Below are positions 54,321 through 63,336 of a DNA stretch of 64,000 nt, one piece after another (the first letter of the stretch is position 1; the number at the start of each line of letters is the position of its first letter). The position numbers were made by a program, and so were the translations under genes. Below the pieces are notes generated by a model. That model searched no databases. It saw only the letters and a program-made list of their open reading frames with translations, and had not been told where the DNA came from. Source of the DNA: Pseudomonas hormoni (GTDB taxonomy: Bacteria; Pseudomonadota; Gammaproteobacteria; Pseudomonadales; Pseudomonadaceae); contig NZ_CP075566.1 in assembly GCF_018502625.1 (NCBI RefSeq), positions 3,396,001-3,460,000 on the forward strand, written 5' to 3'.

Positions 54321-54645
54321 GCGGCACTACCACATTAGTTTTCACCGGCGACATACGGGTAACAAACAAACCTTTCAGAGAACTACCGAGTTCTTCTTTA
54401 ATGCCATTCTTGAACGCTTCCCGGAGCAGCAGAATGCACATCTCTTCATCTGGCAGCGACAGTGCATCATCTACACGTTTAATACCTGCACGAGCCTGTG
54501 CGGCTTTCTTATTGTCTTTACTCGCCGTCATTAACTCCAAGCGACCCCGCGCCTCTTGAAAACCCTCACGGACATCTTGAATATCCTGAGTAGACAGCAC
54601 AGCTCGGGTAGTGAAAGTGTGTTGCAGGTTCAAAGTTACAGCCAT
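54313..54645 (-). CDS. gp5.5-like protein
   Basis: A 110-residue protein between DNA polymerase and 5.7, the T7 gene 5.5 position. Similarity to T7 gp5.5 is limited to the helical C-terminal half (LLLREAFKNGIKEELG beside T7 VVRTSFREAIKDMHEE). T7 gp5.5 binds the nucleoid protein H-NS; Pseudomonas uses MvaT-type proteins instead, so the target here may differ. GGAGG lies upstream of ATG 54645. Confidence 0.65.
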   Translation of the reverse strand: MAVTLNLQHTFTTRAVLSTQDIQDVREGFQEARGRLELMTASKDNKKAAQARAGIKRVDDALSLPDEEMCILLLREAFKNGIKEELGSSLKGLFVTRMSPVKTNVVVPHE

Positions 54646-54666
54646 TGGATAACCTCCATAAATGAC

Positions 54667-54687
54667 AAAGGCCCGAAAGGGCCCTTT
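54667..54687 (-). terminator. Hairpin after the DNA polymerase gene
   Basis: AAAGG-CCC-loop-GGG-CCTTT stem with one bulged base and no clear T tract. It may be an RNA processing or weak termination site. Confidence 0.45.
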
Positions 54688-54696
54688 AGGTTTTAA

Positions 54697-56844
54697 TTAG
54701 TGACACTCGCGCCAAGTCGGCCCCGTCTTCCCGTCTGTATCGAGCGGGCACCGGAACTCAAACACTTCGGCTACGTTTTGAATTGCTTGCTTGGAGACGC
54801 CAAGAATCAGTGCGGCAATCTCTGGGGTTCGTGCGGCGATTTGGAGTTCGTCGTGAACCCATGCCATGAAACAGAAGTCACCATCCCAACCGTGGGTTAG
54901 GCTGTGCTCTTCCATCAGAATCCGTTCGACCTCAACCACCCAGGCCTTACAGACCAATGCGCCGGCACTCTGTAGGAGAGTGTTAAGGGCGCTGTGTGGT
55001 GAACGAACGTGGATCTTCCGACCGTCAAGGCCCTTGATCCAACGGCGCTTCCATTTGATGTCAAATTTACGTAGGGCCTGGTTCCACTTCTGGTCCGCGA
55101 TAAGAGAGTCTTCGAGGGCTGCTCTGAGGTCTGCAATAACCGGCGTACCCTCAAGAAATGCCTTCTTAAGCTCCTTACCGCGCTTTGCACCACCACCGAC
55201 AATAGAGCCGATCTTGGCGTCACCAGCACCGTAGAGAAACGCGTAGATGAAGGTCTTCGCATTACCCCGCCAAGCTTCATGGTCAGCGTTGTGTTTGTCC
55301 CGAATGGTGCCAGCGGGAATCAAGCCAGCGGCCAAGCCGTTAGCCCAATGCACATCACCGTTCAGAACCGTATCGGCATATGCCCCGTCGTCGAAGCGCG
55401 CCCCGAAGTGGCCCAGGCAGCGAAGCTCAAGGCCCGAGGCATCGACACCAACCTGTATGCAGTTCTCCCAGCCCGGTAAGTGCCGCGCCAAGATGGCCCC
55501 GAAGAGCGAGCGACATTCAGGACCGTAAGGGGAACTCGAAGAAGGCACTTGCCCCATGTTCGGATAGCTGTGAGTTGCTCGCCCGGTCACCGCCCCGTTA
55601 GGGTTGATAGAGCCGTGCATGAACCCATCAGAACCGACAAGGCGCATCCATGCGTTGTCACCTTCGGCAAGCATTCCAATACGCTTCTGAATCATCAGAT
55701 AGTCACGTACCAGCGCGATGCAGGATTGGGCCTCAGGGTCATCAACATGGACCCCTTCAAGGGTCTCGTCATCAACCTTAGGGGCGCCCTTTTCGGTGAA
55801 CTCCGTTGGTTCCCAACCGGCAATCTTCAGGACCCGAATCAGGTGCTTACCGGACGCGGGGTTGAAGGTGACGAACTCGACGGGGGTGTACGGGGCGCCC
55901 TCAAAGGTTTCCCGCTTGTCCTTGCGTTTACCGTCTTTGGTGTAGACGCCGCCGACCTTTGGGTACTTCACCCGAGGCATCACACGGCCATCCGACCAAA
56001 ACTCAATTGGCTTCCGTGTCACTGGATGGCGGAATTGCTCAGTACCACCCTTAGGCTCGTACCAACTCCCGAAGGTCTTAATGAGCTTCACGAGTAAGTC
56101 AGAGCGTTGGCCTGCAAGATCCGCGTAGAGTCGCTCGGCTGCATGCTGGTCAAAGGGGAAGCCATTACGCTCCATCTGCGCCAGCGTCCAAGCCACCTCA
56201 TGCTCTAAGTGGACGGCCTTAATCGACTGCATCCAGTGTTCACCGTTAGGGGCGAGACCACCGGGGAAGTAATAAGGGTCCGTCATGATCTTGGTGACGA
56301 GCTTCGAGGTAACCACAACGTCCTGAACGCAATACGCTTGCATCTCAGGGGACCACTTGGCCCACTCCATGCCCTTCACGTACGGGATGCCCTCACGGGC
56401 GCACATAGCTACGAAGTCGTTCTTGTATTCGCCTTTCATCTCGCCCAGGCGATAACCCCAAGCTTCCAAGGCATGAGAGCCGAAGCGCGAACCTGGGAGT
56501 TTTCCTGTGCGCAGAAGGCCCGCGTCAGTGTCTCGAATGTTCGCGTAGATCAACCGGGACAGGACAAGGGTGTCCATTACCCTCTTGCGGGGAATGTTCA
56601 GGCGCTTACCGAAGTAGAGGCGCTTCAACTTGTCGAGAGCGGGAATGTCGTACTTGATGCCGTTGTGAAAAACGATAAGGCCATTTGGTTTGGCCGCTTC
56701 GGCTTCAAGCTGTTTGATGTACTCGCCCAGTTGGTCCGGGCCGTATTCGAAGGTCTCGCCTGTGAAGTAGTCTTGAGAAACACCGCAGTGAAACTTAGAG
56801 ACATCCTCAAGGAGACCATCAGTTTCAATGTCTGATGTGAGCAA
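54697..56844 (-). CDS. 5: DNA polymerase (gp5, family A)
   Basis: A 715-residue replicative polymerase with proofreading (T7 gp5: 704). Seen: exonuclease motif SDIETDGLLEDVSKFHCG (D5, E7), polymerase motif A VGVDASGLELRCLGHF, motif B KTFIYAFLYGAGDAKIG, and motif C AWVHDELQIA. Start is TTG 56844 with AGGAGG four bases upstream, giving the same N-terminus as T7. Host thioredoxin is its clamp partner in T7; the thioredoxin-binding insert region appears present by length. Confidence 0.96.
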   Translation of the reverse strand: MLTSDIETDGLLEDVSKFHCGVSQDYFTGETFEYGPDQLGEYIKQLEAEAAKPNGLIVFHNGIKYDIPALDKLKRLYFGKRLNIPRKRVMDTLVLSRLIYANIRDTDAGLLRTGKLPGSRFGSHALEAWGYRLGEMKGEYKNDFVAMCAREGIPYVKGMEWAKWSPEMQAYCVQDVVVTSKLVTKIMTDPYYFPGGLAPNGEHWMQSIKAVHLEHEVAWTLAQMERNGFPFDQHAAERLYADLAGQRSDLLVKLIKTFGSWYEPKGGTEQFRHPVTRKPIEFWSDGRVMPRVKYPKVGGVYTKDGKRKDKRETFEGAPYTPVEFVTFNPASGKHLIRVLKIAGWEPTEFTEKGAPKVDDETLEGVHVDDPEAQSCIALVRDYLMIQKRIGMLAEGDNAWMRLVGSDGFMHGSINPNGAVTGRATHSYPNMGQVPSSSSPYGPECRSLFGAILARHLPGWENCIQVGVDASGLELRCLGHFGARFDDGAYADTVLNGDVHWANGLAAGLIPAGTIRDKHNADHEAWRGNAKTFIYAFLYGAGDAKIGSIVGGGAKRGKELKKAFLEGTPVIADLRAALEDSLIADQKWNQALRKFDIKWKRRWIKGLDGRKIHVRSPHSALNTLLQSAGALVCKAWVVEVERILMEEHSLTHGWDGDFCFMAWVHDELQIAARTPEIAALILGVSKQAIQNVAEVFEFRCPLDTDGKTGPTWRECH

Positions 56845-56940
56845 TAGCCCTCCTATTAGGTTTATCGGATATAGAACTCTCCTTTGGTTGGTGTAACGGT
56901 TACTGAAAGGTCCCCAGTTACGGAGACCCTTGGATAACAG

Positions 56941-57135
56941 TTAAATCAACGCAGACAGCTTCTCAGCCTTAACGGCCAGCTCGTTGGATTCACGCAGTTG
57001 TGCAGCGGCAGCCGAATTAGCCTCGCGGGCAGCCTTGAAGAGAGCGGTTGCTTTCGCGTCGGCCTGCTTCGAGGATTTCAACAAGGCGGCTTGCAGTTTG
57101 GTCAGGGCGAAGGTGTACAGTTTTACGATAGTCAT
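56941..57135 (-). CDS. Small coiled-coil protein (gp4.3-like position)
   Basis: A 64-residue alanine-rich helical protein (KLQAALLKSSKQADAKATAL...LRESNELAVKAEKLSALI) between genes 4 and 5, where T7 has 4.3-4.7. T7 gp4.3 has a similar coiled-coil style but no firm alignment is possible. AAAGGAG lies ten bases before ATG 57135; the longer frame overlaps gene 4 without support. Confidence 0.65.
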   Translation of the reverse strand: MTIVKLYTFALTKLQAALLKSSKQADAKATALFKAAREANSAAAAQLRESNELAVKAEKLSALI

Positions 57136-57148
57136 AGTTGTTTCTCCT

Positions 57149-59384
<2,236 letters not shown>

Positions 59385-59451
59385 AGAAAATCCTCCTAAG
59401 TCAATAGAATGAGTTTTAAGCGAGCCCATAAGGCCCGCCTAAAGTTGTGTG

Positions 59452-59898
59452 TTAGTTCTTGATGCGGGACTTAAGCCAAGAGGCCACGTCAAAGGACGGG
59501 CAGGCTTTACCGCTGTCGAGGTCCCGGTGACCGCATATACGCGCTTCGGGATACCAGACTGTGGACGCTTCCCAGACAAGCCCCTCAAGGGCTATCCATT
59601 GAGCGTCCGTAAAGTTGTCTTCAGGGAAACCTGAAGCGTCGATACCACCTACGAGGCAGATACCGAGGGATTCTGAGTTGTGGCCTTTTACGTGGGACCC
59701 GACAACATCGCGGGGTCTACCTTCTTCCACTTGACCATCTCGACGGATAATGAAGTGATAGCCAACGTCGAGCCAGCCTTGCTGTACATGCCATTGGCGA
59801 ATCTCACGAAGGCCAATATCCATAGTCGGTTTAGTTGCAGCACAGTGAATAACAATCAGGTCCGTTTTAGTCCTCTTGTTGAATTGAACTTTAGCCAT
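59452..59898 (-). CDS. 3.5: N-acetylmuramoyl-L-alanine amidase / RNA polymerase inhibitor (gp3.5)
   Basis: A 148-residue T7-type lysozyme (T7: 151) that cuts the sugar-peptide bond of murein and in T7 also restrains the phage RNA polymerase. All active-site residues are visible: zinc ligands H18, H124 and C133 (in GHRDLDSGKACPSFD), with Y47 and K131. The N-terminus AKVQFNKRTKTDLIVIHCAA also matches T7, whose first residues contact the polymerase. Confidence 0.96.
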   Translation of the reverse strand: MAKVQFNKRTKTDLIVIHCAATKPTMDIGLREIRQWHVQQGWLDVGYHFIIRRDGQVEEGRPRDVVGSHVKGHNSESLGICLVGGIDASGFPEDNFTDAQWIALEGLVWEASTVWYPEARICGHRDLDSGKACPSFDVASWLKSRIKN

Positions 59899-59902
59899 AT
59901 GA

Positions 59903-60352
59903 TTACTTGGTCCCCTTTGGTATTAGGACCCCTTCCGGGATTACCTTTCGCTTCTCCTTCATCCAAGCCAGAGGAACCAGCTTGTCTGCGTATTGAATGC
60001 CGTGTTTCTCGCACCACGCCCCGTAGGTTGTAGGCGAGCCCTTGTAGAGCCTCGACTTGGACGAAGAGAACACCAACCGAATATCGAGTTCTGGGTATTG
60101 CTCACGCAGCAGCAAGTGCTTAGCGCGGTCATCAACTTCCCAGATTCCTTTACATTCAATGATGATCCCGTTCGCCAGGATGAAGTCCGGCAGATACTTT
60201 GCGGCTCTTTCTGGGATCGTGTACTTGATCCAATGTTGCTCAAAGCTGTATTCCACCTTGTTCTTGTCGAGATGCTCGCTGTTCTTTTCTTCGAGACCCG
60301 AACGGAAGACCTCAGAGGTTCTCCGTGGTCCCGTGTAGCGACCGAAGGCCAC
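59903..60352 (-). CDS. 3: Endonuclease I, Holliday junction resolvase (gp3)
   Basis: A 149-residue resolvase (T7: 149) that resolves branched DNA and helps break down host DNA. The PD-(D/E)xK core is complete: glutamate 21 in FRSGLEEK, then PD at 55-56, E66 and K68 in YLPDFILANGIIIECKG. ATG 60352 is two bases downstream of the gene 2.5 stop codon. Confidence 0.95.
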   Translation of the reverse strand: MAFGRYTGPRRTSEVFRSGLEEKNSEHLDKNKVEYSFEQHWIKYTIPERAAKYLPDFILANGIIIECKGIWEVDDRAKHLLLREQYPELDIRLVFSSSKSRLYKGSPTTYGAWCEKHGIQYADKLVPLAWMKEKRKVIPEGVLIPKGTK

Positions 60353-60354
60353 CT

Positions 60355-61062
60355 TTAGAAGTCGCCGCCGTATTGACCTTCGTCATCCGAAGAATCGTCG
60401 CCCTGGTTCTGTTCGGAGTCCGACCAACCCTGTTCCTGGCGGTTCTCTTCGGCTACGTAGCCGTCTTCAGCTTCATCGCCCCATTCATCATCACCACCGC
60501 CGAACTCAACAAGTTTCAGCAGCATTACGGAGTCGAGTTGAAGCTTGACGGACGCACCGGCTACAGCCGAGAAACCGTAGGCGAACATAGAGAAACGCGC
60601 TTTCAACTCGGAACCACCCGAGATGGCGGGAACGTTGTCGATGCGCTTACCTTTCGAATCCACGACCTTCAGAACAAGCGGTTTCAGCTCTTCGGTTTTC
60701 TTGTCCACGTAGGAGGCGTAAGAACTGAACTTGAAGGTCACAGTACCGTCGTCGTTAACGAAGTACGGCATGTTGCCCTCGTAGGGTTCTTGCAGTTTCT
60801 TACCGCGACCCAGCTTAGCCATGAGTGCCGGACGGTCTACTTCGAATTGCTCGCAGATTGCCGAGTAGTTCTCTTCGTGCAACTTGTTGATCTTGTTGAT
60901 CAGTGGTTGGGCGTCCTTACTTGGCACCGTGAGGTCAACCTTATAGACACCACGTGGATTACCGAAGCCCTTTTCAGGGTTTCCGTAGTCAGGTTTTTGA
61001 ATTGAGCAATACGGCTCAGCGGTGCCACGAGGGGTAAACATGAATTCTTTCTTAATAGCCAC
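60355..61062 (-). CDS. 2.5: Single-stranded DNA-binding protein (gp2.5)
   Basis: A 235-residue SSB of the T7 type (T7: 232). Seen: N-terminal segment with TPRGTAEPYCSIQKPDYGNPEKGFGNPRG, the OB-fold core, and the acidic C-terminal tail SDDEGQYGGDF ending in phenylalanine, which in T7 binds polymerase and primase. It follows the phi-2.5 promoter. AAAGGAG lies before ATG 61062. Confidence 0.96.
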   Translation of the reverse strand: MAIKKEFMFTPRGTAEPYCSIQKPDYGNPEKGFGNPRGVYKVDLTVPSKDAQPLINKINKLHEENYSAICEQFEVDRPALMAKLGRGKKLQEPYEGNMPYFVNDDGTVTFKFSSYASYVDKKTEELKPLVLKVVDSKGKRIDNVPAISGGSELKARFSMFAYGFSAVAGASVKLQLDSVMLLKLVEFGGGDDEWGDEAEDGYVAEENRQEQGWSDSEQNQGDDSSDDEGQYGGDF

Positions 61063-61109
61063 GAATATTTCTCCTTTGGTTAGGTGATTGGTTTCCTTTC
61101 GGGTGTGTT

Positions 61110-61133
61110 GCTAACAGTGAGTGCTTTTAATTG
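61110..61133 (-). promoter_or_regulatory. Phage RNA polymerase promoter (phi-2.5 position)
   Basis: Minus strand CAATTAAAAGCACTCACTGT followed by TAGCAA. One base in the core differs (CACTGT for CACTAT), the same change as in the copy at 62832. It overlaps the end of the gene at 61127. Confidence 0.85.
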
Positions 61134-61486
61134 AACCCAGGACGAACAACAACTACGGACATCTCCTGAAGTTGCTCGCGACTGATCGCCATAGAGACCT
61201 CTTGGGCCGGGCTCTTTCGGATGGACCGGTAGACCGAGTAAACAACCGACTTGAAGTGGTCCCGTAGGAACTTCTTGTCAAAACGCCAAACTTCATGTTT
61301 GAAGTGAGCAAACTCAGACCCTTGGGACAGTTCCAATAGGGTCAACTCGACAAGCTCTTGTTGTTGCTCAGTCATGACGCGGTCGTATAGAACCCCAGCG
61401 AGTCCCGATTGTTTGACGTGACTGAAGTTGTTCAAGTGAAGGAATCCATCAGGTTTGGCACGGCCATTACCGTGAGCGCGCCTCAT
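61127..61486 (-). CDS. Unknown phage protein upstream of gene 2.5
   Basis: A 119-residue soluble protein starting MRRAHGNGRAKPDGFLHLNN and containing LVELTLLELSQGSEFAHF. It occupies the place of T7 genes 1.8/2, which include the host RNA polymerase inhibitor gp2, but I see no convincing resemblance to gp2. Its start overlaps the preceding gene's stop codon (ATGA), so it belongs to a tightly coupled set of four genes (61127-62536). Confidence 0.7.
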   Translation of the reverse strand: MRRAHGNGRAKPDGFLHLNNFSHVKQSGLAGVLYDRVMTEQQQELVELTLLELSQGSEFAHFKHEVWRFDKKFLRDHFKSVVYSVYRSIRKSPAQEVSMAISREQLQEMSVVVVRPGFN

Positions 61487-61689
61487 TGGATGTCCTCTAC
61501 GATGCATACAGCAGAATGCTCACGACGAGTACCCGCCGTGTCGTACTTACCCTTGTCGTCCATTTCCACCATCTTGGCGGTGATCTTGACCACGCGGGAC
61601 AGCTTAAGGCCGCGATACTGGGCCCGCTCTGTGTGGGCTACCAGTTGTCCAACCTTCAGTTCACGGCCTGCAACGTCTACGGCGCTCAT
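61483..61689 (-). CDS. Unknown small phage protein
   Basis: A 68-residue protein, MSAVDVAGRELKVGQLVAHT, with a beta-rich look (VGQLVAHTERAQYRGLKLSRVVKI split text) like small SH3/KOW-type folds; this is an impression only. ATG 61689 overlaps the upstream gene, and its stop overlaps the downstream start (ATGA). Not recognised. Confidence 0.65.
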   Translation of the reverse strand: MSAVDVAGRELKVGQLVAHTERAQYRGLKLSRVVKITAKMVEMDDKGKYDTAGTRREHSAVCIVEDIQ

Positions 61690-61874
61690 TGAGTCACCGT
61701 GAATCGGTCAATGTTTGGCGCGATTGCTGGGCGGATGCGGGTTACTTTCGCCTGGGTAAACATGGTTTCAGTTTGGGCCCATGCTGCATCAAGACTTACC
61801 GCATACACGGTTACTTCGTCTACATGGTCGTCAACTTGCACAGTTACTTTGAAAGCTTTCTTTGCGTGTTCCAT
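61686..61874 (-). CDS. Unknown small phage protein
   Basis: A 62-residue protein starting MEHAKKAFKVTVQVDDHVDEV with alternating beta-like residues and a helix (SLDAAWAQTETMFTQ). ATG 61874 shares bases with the stop codon of the kinase gene upstream (TAATG), and its own stop overlaps the next start. Not recognised. Confidence 0.65.
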   Translation of the reverse strand: MEHAKKAFKVTVQVDDHVDEVTVYAVSLDAAWAQTETMFTQAKVTRIRPAIAPNIDRFTVTQ

Positions 61875-62536
61875 TAGTTCAAAACTCCTTGTTCTTTTAG
61901 TTGGTCAAGCATTGCCCACGGCTCACCCAGTCGATTCAATACGAGAGCGTCGAAGGGATGGGCCATAAGTGCGATGTCGGATATGTGGTAGGACTGATCG
62001 TCTACGCCCGGAATGAACCAGTCGCGAACAATGCGGACGGTCTTAACGTCTGGGGCATACAAGATGCCTTCGTATTCGTTGACCATTCGCATATCGGTAA
62101 CTACAACGTGGTCGTAACTGCCTTCTTCCAGGCCCTTGCGAACTTCCACCATGCCAAGTTCAAACCACACATGCGGTCTGCCAAGGAACTCGCGGTGATA
62201 TTGAGTCCCGAAGGTCTGCAAGTGCCAGCGAAGGGACTTCGGCGTGGACGGTTCTTCCCGGTAAGTTTTCCGTAGCCAATGTTGATAGGAGCTATCAGCA
62301 ATCTGGGATATACCGAGACAGCTTTGGGGCTGATCCTTAATGGACTTGTGCATTTCCTTTTGATACTTAGTCGCAAGCTCGCCAGGGCCACCCGCAAGAA
62401 CCTGGGAGCACATCTCTTTAAGGACATCCGCGAAAGCCACGCGAAAAACCTTGCGGCCCTCGGATTCCAATAAGCCAATAAGGGTATCCTTACCGGATTT
62501 CCCTCGGATGCTGTTAAGCGCAAGGATATCAGTCAT
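61874..62536 (-). CDS. Deoxynucleoside monophosphate kinase
   Basis: A 220-residue P-loop protein beginning MTDILALNSIRGKSGKDTLIGLLE; the GKSGKDT loop and the REFLGRPHVWFELGM and VVVTDMRMVNEYEG segments match phage dNMP kinases of the T4 gp1 type. It phosphorylates dNMPs released from host DNA to feed phage replication. It takes the place of T7 gene 1.7, which has the same activity with unrelated sequence. ATG 62536 overlaps the end of the preceding gene by eight bases. Confidence 0.82.
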   Translation of the reverse strand: MTDILALNSIRGKSGKDTLIGLLESEGRKVFRVAFADVLKEMCSQVLAGGPGELATKYQKEMHKSIKDQPQSCLGISQIADSSYQHWLRKTYREEPSTPKSLRWHLQTFGTQYHREFLGRPHVWFELGMVEVRKGLEEGSYDHVVVTDMRMVNEYEGILYAPDVKTVRIVRDWFIPGVDDQSYHISDIALMAHPFDALVLNRLGEPWAMLDQLKEQGVLN

Positions 62537-62795
62537 TAACGATTTCCTTGATTCGCTTAACAATCAAGGCAACACGCGGCCAGTTGCCGACATACGGGAC
62601 CAACTTCAGACGGCCCAACTTACGGGCAACTTCGAATGTCCCCTTAGTCAGCAAAAAGGATTCTTTTGGGGAACTGTCAGTAACCAACACAGTGTTGACT
62701 GGGGCCTTAAAGACCTTGCGAATTTCGCGATTGACACGGACGGTATAACGGAGTGCTTTAACGCCGTTGTTGTGATGCAAGAATGTTTCGGCCAC
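62529..62795 (-). CDS. Unknown phage protein
   Basis: An 88-residue basic protein (KALRYTVRVNREIRKVF, KLGRLKLVPYVGNWPRVAL). Start is GTG 62795, with AAAGGAGG seven bases upstream; the longer frame runs through the promoter at 62832 and was discarded. It lies in the T7 1.4-1.6 region and overlaps the kinase gene. I do not recognise a family. Confidence 0.68.
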   Translation of the reverse strand: MAETFLHHNNGVKALRYTVRVNREIRKVFKAPVNTVLVTDSSPKESFLLTKGTFEVARKLGRLKLVPYVGNWPRVALIVKRIKEIVND

Positions 62796-62831
62796 GAGTG
62801 GTCCTCCTTTGGTTAGGTGATGGGTTGTGTT

Positions 62832-62853
62832 GCTAACAGTGAGGGTTTTAAAT
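62832..62853 (-). promoter_or_regulatory. Phage RNA polymerase promoter (phi-1.5/1.6 position)
   Basis: Minus strand ATTTAAAACCCTCACTGTTAGC, with CACTGT in place of CACTAT. It is 37 bases before the GTG start of the gene at 62529. Confidence 0.88.
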
Positions 62854-62905
62854 GGCTCTAAACGACAAGGCCCCATCAACCGAAGTCAGTGAGGCTCTTT
62901 AAGGT

Positions 62906-63193
62906 TTAACAGTTGAACAGGCCGACAAGTCCCACGAACAGGGAAACTATCAGGGCCACAAGAAGACCACCAACGCCCCAATCAATACGGTGCCAATTAG
63001 AGTCATTCTTGTGCATGTCGTAGAGCATCACACAGAGGAACCAAACGAACCCAAGGGCAACAACTCCCATAGACCCGTACATAAGTTGGTCACCCAAGGG
63101 AGTGCATTGCAGCGGCAAGGATTCACTGTTAGAGGAACTTGCGGCGGACGCTGCCAGAACAGCGGCAGTGGTGAACATAACCATAGTGCTCAT
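62906..63193 (-). CDS. Small phage membrane protein
   Basis: A 95-residue protein with a signal-like N-terminus (MVMFTTAAVLAASAASSS), then two membrane helices (YGSMGVVALGFVWFLCVML and GGLLVALIVSLFVGLVGLF) around a charged loop (YDMHKNDSNWHRID). AAGGAGG lies before ATG 63193. It follows ligase in the T7 1.3-1.5 area. Possible roles such as superinfection exclusion or host membrane control are speculation. Confidence 0.7.
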   Translation of the reverse strand: MSTMVMFTTAAVLAASAASSSNSESLPLQCTPLGDQLMYGSMGVVALGFVWFLCVMLYDMHKNDSNWHRIDWGVGGLLVALIVSLFVGLVGLFNC

Positions 63194-63332
63194 TGTGAAA
63201 CCTCCTTAAGTAGTTCTTCAAGGTCATACCAAAGGTCATCGCTGTAGTTGTACACGATCAGGGAATCTACAAGCGCCTTTAGTTGGTCCTTTGGGAGTGC
63301 GGTGATTGCTCGGAAACTTCTTCACGGGACAT
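63190..63332 (-). pseudogene. Short reading frame with apparent frameshift
   Basis: ATG 63332 has a strong AAGGAG site but its frame stops after 17 codons (MSREEVSEQSPHSQRTN). The -1 frame continues as ITALPKDQLKALVDSLIVYN and on to LEELLKEVSQ, whose stop overlaps the next start codon (ATGA), the pattern of the neighbouring genes. Either a 47-residue gene has a one-base error or deletion near 63308, or the product needs a frameshift. Family unknown. Confidence 0.45.
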
Positions 63333-63336
63333 AAAG

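Noticed and set aside
61127..61486. A gp2-type host RNA polymerase inhibitor
   Set aside because: The position is right, but length and sequence do not resemble T7 gp2 closely enough to assign it.
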